From Clostridia bacterium (lineage in GTDB: Bacteria; Bacillota; Clostridia; Christensenellales; UBA1242): a DNA stretch of 5,277 nt. This document shows, in pieces, positions 1 through 5,277 of the stretch. The notes under the pieces are model-generated. The model did no database searches. It saw only the letters and a program-made list of their open reading frames with translations, and was not told the origin of the DNA. Location: the NCBI GenBank assembly GCA_028704215.1, contig JAQVLJ010000050.1:1-5277 (forward strand), read 5' to 3'. The first letter of the stretch is position 1. The number at the start of each line of letters is the position of its first letter. A program made the position numbers and the translations under genes.

Positions 1-782
1 AGATCATCAACAGTATCAATAGTAGATTGAATCAAATTGTTACTTATTTCTCTTGCACTTCCAGCAGTGTTTACATAAGGATTAAGCCAAGTTTCACTTG
101 CTTTTGTCAGCCCATAAAGAGTTGTAACGTTTGTATCAAATATAGATTTTAGTCCGGTTATTTCATTATCTTTTGAGCCTTGTACATACAGTGTATCATT
201 TGCAGTCAAACCAACGCTTGTGGTGATTTTCTTCAATGCTCTATCTATATGTGTAACAGTGACTGTTTTTGAATATGAACCAGATGTGTATACATCAATC
301 AACATACCTTCAACGAATCCTTTTACAGTATCCATTGTTGCAACGGTAGTACTAACAGATTGTACAGTTCCCAACAAACCAGAGCCATCGCCATAAAGCA
401 TACGACTAAGGTTAAATTTGCTTGCTTCCAAAAGTCCTTCCATTTCAGCGTTCAAAAGATTAATGAAAGCGCCAGCGCTGTTTTGTCCAGCACGGATAGC
501 CTTATCAGAAATTTCGATTTTTCCATAAAGATTTTTCAAAGCAACTTTAAATGCTTTATAAGTGTTGCCACTTGAAGAAGGCAAGTTACCAGTTTCAGTA
601 CCAGCACCGATACCACCATTAATACCAATTGGTGCAGTTTTGATTATATATTTGCCTACTACATTGTCGCTAGATTGTTTAATTTTCGCCAATAATGCAT
701 TTGTTTTTGTATTTAATTGATTTTGTGCTGCTGAAAGATAAGCTTCTTTCAGAGCATTATTTGCAGTTGTTAAGTCAACCAT
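1..782 (-). CDS. Major capsid protein, HK97-fold (3' end cut off by window edge)
   Basis: This is the coat protein that forms the icosahedral shell. I translated the open frame by hand from the ATG at 780-782; it runs without a stop to the left edge, giving 260 residues, and continues outside. Residues 1-40 form an N-arm helix ending in NALLAKI. About 43-100 is an E-loop-like region with a glycine-rich stretch (GINGGIGAG, 53-61) and the strand-rich FKVALKNLYGKIEISDKAI. Residues 102-130 (AGAFINLLNAEMEGLLEASK, then FNLSRMLYGDGSG) match the long spine helix and its exit, a distinctive feature of capsid proteins from Clostridia-type phages. About 150-190 is a beta-rich insertion rich in Thr and Val. 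There is no N-terminal delta-domain-like extension or protease site, which agrees with a separate scaffold gene. An AAGGAAG ribosome binding site lies upstream. The C-terminal P- and A-domain remainder is not visible. Confidence 0.92.
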   Translation of the reverse strand, partial: MVDLTTANNALKEAYLSAAQNQLNTKTNALLAKIKQSSDNVVGKYIIKTAPIGINGGIGAGTETGNLPSSSGNTYKAFKVALKNLYGKIEISDKAIRAGQNSAGAFINLLNAEMEGLLEASKFNLSRMLYGDGSGLLGTVQSVSTTVATMDTVKGFVEGMLIDVYTSGSYSKTVTVTHIDRALKKITTSVGLTANDTLYVQGSKDNEITGLKSIFDTNVTTLYGLTKASETWLNPYVNTAGSAREISNNLIQSTIDTVDD

Positions 783-788
783 AATTTA

Positions 789-795
789 CTTCCTT
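789..795 (-). promoter_or_regulatory. Ribosome binding site of the major capsid gene
   Basis: AAGGAAG on the minus strand, with the AGGA core eight bases before the ATG at 782. It lies in the 24-base gap after the scaffold stop, downstream of an A-run of ten. This is the longest gap between genes in the window and the only start whose site is wholly outside the previous gene and its stop. Confidence 0.7.
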
Positions 796-806
796 TTATT
801 TTTTTT

Positions 807-1589
807 TTAATAATGTTTTATTATAGATTTTGCAATCACACCGGCTTCCGAAATAGAAGCGGGCTTTTTTTCAGGAGTAATACAAACGGCAGAATTTTTG
901 TTTGCGCTAACTTGTACAGGTGTTATGCTGGCGAAGTTGGACAAATATTCTCTGATTATGCTGTCTTTGATGCTTTTGTTCGAAAAAACATAGTCATTCA
1001 AAAATTGCTTATCATTAACAAAGTCTTCTGCACTGCGCACCTTTTCCCGCAAAAGTTTGACATAGTTTTCATACATATTTTCAGTAGAAAAACTTTTTTC
1101 GTCAAACTCATTCATTTTTTCACGCAATTTTGTTTTAAAATCTGATGCATCAAATTTAGCAACAAATTCTTCAAGTTTGTGTTCAAGTGAAGATGTTTGC
1201 GGTTCTTTCGAATTGTCGCTTTCAAATTCACTTAATTTTTGGCATTTTTTTGTAAATTCTTGTTCAAGAACACTATAAGCCTTCAACAAACTATTCACAT
1301 CTTTAAACTTGCCTAAGTTAACGGAGCCTTTATTTTGAGTATCAACATTACTGTCGCCTAAATCTAATTTTTCTTGTTTTTTAGATGTTTGATTTTGATT
1401 ATCAGGGTCTTTAGTATGTTCAACACTTTTAACACTGTCATCTTTAGAAGGAAGATTATCAACAAATTCACTCGTTCCTCCATTCAAATCATTTTTGTTT
1501 TGCTCAACGCAATCATCGTTTTTTTGCGACAAAACAGTTTCCTTGTTATCGTTATACTCAAACAAATCTGGTTGTTCCGATTTTGACAT
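807..1589 (-). CDS. Capsid scaffold-like protein (260 aa)
   Basis: This is most likely the internal scaffold that guides coat assembly and is then lost from the prohead. It lies between portal and major capsid, the usual scaffold position. Residues 1-90 are hydrophilic, rich in Asp, Asn, Ser, Lys and Gln, and probably disordered. Residues 92-122 hold the recognisable segment LGKFKDVNSLLKAYSVLEQ followed by EFTKKCQKLSEFE, a pattern known from scaffold-like proteins of low-GC Gram-positive phages. About 135-220 is helical and charged, with coiled-coil potential. The C-terminal end (PEKKPASISEAGVIAKSIIKHY region, 239-260) is a basic helix that could bind coat protein, as the basic C-terminal end of the P22 scaffold does. 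Length is close to that of P22 scaffold (about 300). No protease motif is seen, so a fused prohead protease is unlikely. The ATG at 1587-1589 has AGGAG six bases upstream. Assignment rests on position, composition and the central motif. Confidence 0.83.
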   Translation of the reverse strand: MSKSEQPDLFEYNDNKETVLSQKNDDCVEQNKNDLNGGTSEFVDNLPSKDDSVKSVEHTKDPDNQNQTSKKQEKLDLGDSNVDTQNKGSVNLGKFKDVNSLLKAYSVLEQEFTKKCQKLSEFESDNSKEPQTSSLEHKLEEFVAKFDASDFKTKLREKMNEFDEKSFSTENMYENYVKLLREKVRSAEDFVNDKQFLNDYVFSNKSIKDSIIREYLSNFASITPVQVSANKNSAVCITPEKKPASISEAGVIAKSIIKHY

Positions 1590-1595
1590 AACATT

Positions 1596-1600
1596 CTCCT
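1596..1600 (-). promoter_or_regulatory. Ribosome binding site of the scaffold gene
   Basis: AGGAG on the minus strand immediately follows the portal TAA (TAAAGGAG) and is six bases before the ATG at 1589. An out-of-frame ATG lies within the spacer (1592-1594), but it gives no plausible product. Confidence 0.75.
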
Positions 1601-3502
1601 TTATTTATCAGATAATTTTTTTTCAAAATTATTTTCATTTTCTATTTGTAGTTTCAACATTTTTTTGTGCAAATCTATATGCAACAATAGTTTTTCCTGC
1701 ACCGTATTTTTATTTTTCAGAGTTTTAAAATCTTTTGATAGCAAAAATGCTACATGTTCATCAATGTGTATTTGATGTTCATCAATCGAAAGTATTTCAA
1801 CGCTCTTATTTTGTACTACTTCCAAGTTTTCTTCTTGTGCTCTGTTTATTTGCAAAGAATTGATATCAAGCGTATGTTCCCACAGCCCAAAACCCAACAA
1901 ATCAAGACATTTTTTTCTCATACTTTGACTAAACTTTCCTTCGTTATCATACAAAAGTCCTGCTTTAATCAAATCAAGTAGCATTGTTCTTCTTTGCCCC
2001 AAAGTTTCACCCAAATCAGTTGAAGTATCAAAAACTATATCATCAGATTTTATTTCAGAATTATCCCAATAGTACAATTCCACATCTCCGCCTTCACCTG
2101 CTATTTTCAAAAGTCGAGGCAACACGGCAAATTGCTTGTACAATCGCAAAATATTTTTTGCTAGCAAACATACGCTTGCTTTAAGGCTATCCAAACTATT
2201 GCCCAAACGGGTGTCATCTTGTTCTGCAAGAAGTTGCAAAGCAACGCCTGACATATTGGTATAATTCGAATAACTCTCACTCATAAGGTCGCTTACTCCG
2301 GATACAATTTTGAACTCATCAAGCAATTTATCTTCTTCCGTATCAAAATCAATTTTTGTATCAGGTATTTCCATTATTTCTGGTGCTTTTCCCCCCTGCC
2401 TATAAACCAAAACTTTTCCAGGAGAAAGCCCTTCAAGTTCAAGGTTATCGGTATCCACACTTCCGTCTTCTACTGTCAATACTCCTAAGGATGCTCTATT
2501 AAAATACTCGTGTTTTCTATTTCGAACTGCGTTATATGCACGTTGTATAGGTATCATTCTTTCTATTACACTTGTTCCAAAAAAATTGCCAGGCATAAAA
2601 TTAGATACTTGTTTTATAAAAGGAAAAGTTCTACTATTCATATCATCATTTTTGTAAGGCAATTCGCCAGCAAAAAGCAATTCATCGCCAGCAACTATAA
2701 TCAATCTTCCATTTGGATACAACGTATTTGGTTTGGTATATTTTTCTAACAAAATACAATGATTATCCAAATCAATATTTGAAACTTTACTTATACTTGC
2801 ATCATATCCAAGCCCACCAACATTTCCATACCCACTATCTAATGTAAATGATTTAACATTTTCTTTCGTAACATCTACACCCCACACCATTTTTATTTCA
2901 TCTATATCATAGGCTTTTGCGTGAATAATACTTTTGCAATCATTGATATTTTCGCATGACAAATTATCTGGGAATATTTCAAAAGGTGAGCAAACAATCA
3001 CGTCTACATCCCCTTCTTTGAGTGCTTTTCCAGTTTCGTCAAAAGCTACAATATTTCCAAGTTCAGTGTTCCAAACCACTTTATAAAAAACAGTTCCGCA
3101 AATTTCACTCCAAGTCAGAGCATTTTTTACAAGGTATCCTAATTCGATTTTACTCGAAATAGCGCGCAATATTTCTTTACTTAGTTTTGCACTTTGAACA
3201 TCGCTTTCATCCGTACTTGCGGGAATCACATTCATATTTGGTTTCATTCTACTTATGCGCGAAATACGAGTTTCGATGGTAGGTGCGATGTGGTTAAACA
3301 CTTCTTTTTCCTGCCAAAAGAATCTTTTGTCATCTTCCAATATTTTTCCAAGCGGAGAAATAAAACTATACTGATTTCCCATAACAAAGTTGATATTTAA
3401 TTGCCATTGCAGTTCATAGTTTCTACGTTTTTCGCGTCTTTGAAAATAATCTTGTTTTACTTCTTGCACTATTTGTGCAATGTCTTGTTTACTTTTTTTC
3501 AT
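1601..3502 (-). CDS. Phage portal protein, P22-like
   Basis: This protein forms the dodecameric ring at one capsid vertex, through which DNA enters and leaves and to which terminase and then tail proteins attach. From the preferred ATG at 3500-3502 it has 633 residues. Landmarks are an N-terminal charged helix leading to ELQWQLNINFVMGNQY (about 30-45), the VFNHIAPTIETRISRISRMKP segment (about 68-88, shown in part), SPFEIFPD (about 172-179), PGNFFGTSVIERMIPIQ (about 304-320), which continues into a long basic helix, and MSGVALQLLAEQDD (about 417-430), a strong portal signature. The C-terminal end carries two HIDxH motifs (579-583 and 608-612) in helical segments. Length and motifs fit P22-type portals. 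An in-frame ATG at 3536-3538 would add 12 residues but has no ribosome binding site, whereas 3502 has AGGAG upstream, though with a long 13-base spacer. It is followed 11 bases later by the scaffold gene. Confidence 0.93.
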   Translation of the reverse strand: MKKSKQDIAQIVQEVKQDYFQRREKRRNYELQWQLNINFVMGNQYSFISPLGKILEDDKRFFWQEKEVFNHIAPTIETRISRISRMKPNMNVIPASTDESDVQSAKLSKEILRAISSKIELGYLVKNALTWSEICGTVFYKVVWNTELGNIVAFDETGKALKEGDVDVIVCSPFEIFPDNLSCENINDCKSIIHAKAYDIDEIKMVWGVDVTKENVKSFTLDSGYGNVGGLGYDASISKVSNIDLDNHCILLEKYTKPNTLYPNGRLIIVAGDELLFAGELPYKNDDMNSRTFPFIKQVSNFMPGNFFGTSVIERMIPIQRAYNAVRNRKHEYFNRASLGVLTVEDGSVDTDNLELEGLSPGKVLVYRQGGKAPEIMEIPDTKIDFDTEEDKLLDEFKIVSGVSDLMSESYSNYTNMSGVALQLLAEQDDTRLGNSLDSLKASVCLLAKNILRLYKQFAVLPRLLKIAGEGGDVELYYWDNSEIKSDDIVFDTSTDLGETLGQRRTMLLDLIKAGLLYDNEGKFSQSMRKKCLDLLGFGLWEHTLDINSLQINRAQEENLEVVQNKSVEILSIDEHQIHIDEHVAFLLSKDFKTLKNKNTVQEKLLLHIDLHKKMLKLQIENENNFEKKLSDK

Positions 3503-3509
3503 AAATTTT

Positions 3510-3710
3510 TTAACACTCCTTTTTCCCAAAAGGTTCATTTAAACTTTTGGGTACAAAACACTTTCCTATTTCGACATACATACTTTTCAAACAATCAAGG
3601 CAAAAATACAAATTAAACAAAACTCCTAATTTCCTAAAAGAAAGTTTATATTTTGCACAATTTTTGCAAAAAGAACACATTTTGTCATTGCTTACTTTTT
3701 TTATTTGCAT
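3510..3710 (-). CDS. Small cysteine-rich protein with putative zinc ribbon (66 aa), function unknown
   Basis: I do not recognise a family for this 66-residue basic protein. It carries cysteines at 12, 15, 18, 37 and 40 (CSFCKNC, then YFCLDC), two CxxC knuckles separated by about 18-21 residues, which is the spacing of a small zinc ribbon. Further cysteines at 51 and 66 are unpaired. The segment between the knuckles is basic and then hydrophobic (KLGVLFNLYF). There is no signal peptide, and no HNH nuclease motif is seen, although HNH genes often sit near terminases. The ATG at 3708-3710 has a good AGGAG seven bases upstream, the main reason to believe the gene. It overlaps the previous gene by 26 bases, and its TAA comes 7 bases before the preferred portal start. 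A role in binding nucleic acid or in head assembly is speculation. It could be missed by gene callers because of its size. Confidence 0.68.
   Translation of the reverse strand: MQIKKVSNDKMCSFCKNCAKYKLSFRKLGVLFNLYFCLDCLKSMYVEIGKCFVPKSLNEPFGKKEC
3516..3520 (-). promoter_or_regulatory. Likely ribosome binding site of the portal gene
   Basis: AGGAG on the minus strand, 13 bases before the ATG at 3502 and inside the last codons of the cysteine-rich gene. The spacer is long and A/T-only near the start. It decides the portal start in favour of 3502, since the upstream ATG at 3538 has no comparable purine stretch. Confidence 0.55.
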
Positions 3711-3999
3711 ATATGTTCTCCTTTTTGATTATTTCATTCAAAAGTCTCAATTTTTCATTTTCTAATTGTTCATCAGTCATATTCTCATAATCAGAGACCT
3801 TGTCTTTCATCATTTGGTACAGCAACTTAAACGCATCAGAATTTGGTGGCAAAGTTTTTTTATTTATTTTTTGCTTTGCGAGTTTTAGTTGCCCATCATC
3901 ATCCACCACGTATTCGCTGATTATTTCTTTTGTAACAAAACCAGTCGCAGATTTTTCTATTGCTCTAAGAGTCTTTTTTAAGTTTTTTTCTTCATTCAT
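3685..3999 (-). CDS. Small phage protein, possible small-terminase-related (104 aa)
   Basis: This 104-residue soluble, charged protein lies between the terminase large subunit and the portal. Residues 11-60 follow a pattern I associate with small terminase subunits and related small phage proteins of low-GC Gram-positives: a short helix, ATGF, a hydrophilic hairpin (SEYVVDDDGQLKL), a basic segment, then LPPNSDAFKLLYQ, resembling the PD-x-x-A-x-x-x-L end of small terminases. Residues 72-95 (ENMTDEQLENEKLRLLNEI) should form an amphipathic helix, possibly coiled coil. No N-terminal DNA-binding helix-turn-helix is visible, and the protein is shorter than a typical small terminase. The ATG at 3997-3999 follows a GGGGGAG stretch that overlaps the terminase stop, so translation is probably coupled. 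The gene ends in TGA inside the next gene (26-base overlap). It is real by position and ribosome binding site. The terminase link is pattern memory, not a search result; it may simply be a conserved packaging accessory protein. Confidence 0.7.
   Translation of the reverse strand: MNEEKNLKKTLRAIEKSATGFVTKEIISEYVVDDDGQLKLAKQKINKKTLPPNSDAFKLLYQMMKDKVSDYENMTDEQLENEKLRLLNEIIKKENIYANKKSKQ
3718..3722 (-). promoter_or_regulatory. Ribosome binding site of the cysteine-rich small gene
   Basis: AGGAG on the minus strand, seven bases before the ATG at 3710. It lies inside the coding region of the 104-residue gene. It is the main support for calling the 66-residue frame a real gene with this start. Confidence 0.75.
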
Positions 4000-4002
4000 T
4001 CT

Positions 4003-4010
4003 CTCCCCCT
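4003..4010 (-). promoter_or_regulatory. Ribosome binding site of the 104-aa gene, overlapping terminase stop
   Basis: On the minus strand this reads AGGGGGAG; its first two bases are part of the terminase TAG. The spacer to the ATG at 3999 is only 3 bases from the last G, or about 5 bases if AGGGGG is the pairing part. The overlap suggests termination-reinitiation coupling between the two genes. Confidence 0.6.
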
Positions 4011-5277
4011 AACGTTGTCTACAAAATTTTTGTTTATATCTTTTTTCTTTATCTTTTTGAATCAAACTTTTTTCTATAATTTTTGGTTTATACTGAGGTT
4101 TTGACATTATGTAATATCTCAACTCGTCTAGTGCGTGGTCATCTTTTTTTATCGGTACTTCATTCGACCCCCAAGTGTAAGATTTTATTTCTCGTATCAA
4201 ATTTGTACACGTACAAAAAATGAACAATTTGGCATTGCCGTTTGCATCTTTCAGATAATTTTTTACACGCTGTATACCGCTAAACAGGTCTTTATTTACA
4301 TTGCTGTTTACCAAAATTTCAAAATCGTAAAACAAATCACTTACGCTTTTACTACTAGCCAAAGTTGTCTGGTTTGCTGCACTATCAATCAAAGCAGAAA
4401 TCATACCATTACTATTTCTGTGCCAACCAAGTCTATTAGATATTTCATAGATTTTTTCACTATGATAAGCAATATCTTTTTCTGCTTCATAATGTTCTGC
4501 AATCACATATACGTTGTTGTCAAAATCTACCGCATACCAATGTGCGCTCAAAGGATTTTTCAGTCCAGGGTCGATGCTAATATTGTCATACCACTCTTTT
4601 GGAACATCAAAAGGTGAGATTATGTGCACATTTTCATCAAACTCCACGTACACTTTTCCGCCAAATTCTAAAAACTCACCGTCTTTTCGAGATCTTAATT
4701 GTTCTTCACTCATAGACGACTTCAATTGTTCAATCACTTTTTTATCCAAAAATGGATTGTCTTCCCAAGACATATGGATATGCCAAATATTTTTATCACC
4801 TTCGTTCATGTAGATTTCTTCAAAAACAAATGTTTTGCCTTTCAAAGGGGTCATAGTCGCAAATATATTGCCATCTGTGTCAAGTACACGCATACGACAC
4901 TCATCATAAATGTCTTTTGGTGGTTCTTCATCAAACCAAACATAATCAAGCGAAGTACCTTGGAACTTTTCTCTACCCATTTCACAAGTTTTAAATCCGA
5001 TTTTGCTAAATGTACCAAATATATTTCTAACCAAAATGTAGTCAATTACACCGTACTGGGCGCTGTCTTTTCTGCCTTGCACCATGACTATTTCTTCTAT
5101 CCAGTCTTTTTTAAGATAGTTTAAAATTTTGTTTTGAGCTACATCTCTTTGCACTTTGGTAGACAAACTCACCACCCATCCGTTTGTTGCTTTTTCAACT
5201 TTTCTATATGGATGAATCCCTCTTGCAAAATAAACCACTTCTACAGCACCGCATTCCGTTTTACCTGTTCTGTTTCC
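4009..5277 (-). CDS. Phage terminase large subunit, DNA-packaging ATPase/nuclease (5' end cut off by window edge)
   Basis: This is the motor that pumps phage DNA through the portal into the prohead and cuts the concatemer. The frame stays open to the right edge, leaving 422 visible residues. The first visible ones read GNRTGKT, a Walker A P-loop (5257-5277), so the true start lies outside the window, and the in-frame GTG at 5236-5238 is internal. Further motifs, in visible-residue numbering, are Walker B VWFDEE near 113-118, with the catalytic Glu after the Asp, and the ATPase coupling motif TMTP at 141-144. The C-terminal RNase H-like nuclease shows SIDPG with Asp 236, LIDSA with Asp 298, and DHALDELRY with Asp 380/384; these are the expected acidic metal ligands. 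The architecture matches the Terminase_6 N- and C-terminal families. The ATPase and nuclease motifs that are visible look intact. It ends with TAG, 9 bases before the next gene. Function is certain; the phage lineage is not. Confidence 0.96.
   Translation of the reverse strand, partial: GNRTGKTECGAVEVVYFARGIHPYRKVEKATNGWVVSLSTKVQRDVAQNKILNYLKKDWIEEIVMVQGRKDSAQYGVIDYILVRNIFGTFSKIGFKTCEMGREKFQGTSLDYVWFDEEPPKDIYDECRMRVLDTDGNIFATMTPLKGKTFVFEEIYMNEGDKNIWHIHMSWEDNPFLDKKVIEQLKSSMSEEQLRSRKDGEFLEFGGKVYVEFDENVHIISPFDVPKEWYDNISIDPGLKNPLSAHWYAVDFDNNVYVIAEHYEAEKDIAYHSEKIYEISNRLGWHRNSNGMISALIDSAANQTTLASSKSVSDLFYDFEILVNSNVNKDLFSGIQRVKNYLKDANGNAKLFIFCTCTNLIREIKSYTWGSNEVPIKKDDHALDELRYYIMSKPQYKPKIIEKSLIQKDKEKRYKQKFCRQR

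Noticed and set aside
809..825. AT inverted repeat AATAAT-GTTTT-ATTAT as a terminator hairpin at the scaffold end
   Set aside because: On the coding (minus) strand it is followed by A residues, not T residues, the stem has only A-T pairs, and it lies inside the last codons of the scaffold gene.
807..1589. Prohead protease or protease-scaffold fusion
   Set aside because: No Ser/His catalytic motif of the ClpP-like or herpesvirus-type proteases is visible; the N-terminal part is low-complexity and the rest helical.
360..1728. Plus-strand frames opposite the capsid and scaffold genes (360-575, 813-1145, 1374-1586, 1495-1728)
   Set aside because: They are antisense shadows of well-supported genes with no start signals or recognisable protein features.
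3685..3687. TGA read as tryptophan (recoded genetic code)
   Set aside because: The next gene starts just upstream of this TGA with a good ribosome binding site, tryptophan codons checked elsewhere are TGG, and TAG, TGA and TAA all behave as stops at gene ends.
3510..3710. HNH endonuclease next to terminase
   Set aside because: The CxxC pairs are present, but the His-Asn-His core is absent and the protein is too short.
4851..5045. Minus-strand 64-codon frame inside the terminase gene
   Set aside because: It is an alternative frame fully inside the ATPase domain. There is no ribosome binding site and the composition is not protein-like.
4135..5124. Long plus-strand open frames (4135-4617, 4514-4813, 4699-5124)
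   Set aside because: They are antisense to the terminase gene, lack ribosome binding sites, and encode Phe/Ile/Tyr-rich low-complexity sequence, as expected for the reverse of an AT-rich gene.
1..5277. CRISPR array, tRNA, insertion sequence, att site or toxin-antitoxin pair
   Set aside because: There are no direct repeats with spacers, cloverleaf-like segments, transposase motifs or terminal inverted repeats, and almost all of the sequence is accounted for by head genes.

Overview
This window is the packaging and head-assembly module of a tailed double-stranded DNA phage or prophage. Every gene I can support lies on the minus strand, so the module reads from the right edge to the left. The order is terminase large subunit (5' end cut off by the right edge), a 104-residue small protein resembling part of a small terminase, a 66-residue cysteine-rich protein, portal, scaffold-like protein, and major capsid protein (3' end cut off by the left edge). 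The order terminase, portal, scaffold, coat is that of P22-like phages, and the portal also looks P22-like.

The DNA is strongly AT-rich, codons end mostly in A or T, and nearly every start has an AGGAG-type ribosome binding site. This suggests a low-GC Gram-positive host (Bacillota, perhaps a gut Clostridia-like or Erysipelotrichia-like bacterium), but that is inference only. All three stop codons are used (TAG for the terminase, TGA for the 104-residue protein, TAA for the rest), so there is no sign of stop-codon reassignment.

The genes are packed almost without gaps: 9 bases between terminase and the 104-residue gene, a 26-base overlap into the cysteine-rich gene, 7 bases to the preferred portal start, 11 bases to the scaffold and 24 bases to the capsid gene. 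Most ribosome binding sites lie in the end of the preceding gene or overlap its stop. I saw no promoter, terminator, RNA gene, CRISPR array, insertion sequence or attachment site, so one long transcript entering from the right is the simplest reading.

Functionally, the scaffold and capsid proteins would build the prohead around the portal ring, and the terminase would dock on the portal, pump DNA with its ATPase and cut it with its nuclease. The two small genes between terminase and portal are the least explained part. No evidence of a novel defence or signalling system was found. Tail, lysis, integration and replication genes are not in the window, so lifestyle (temperate or virulent) cannot be decided.
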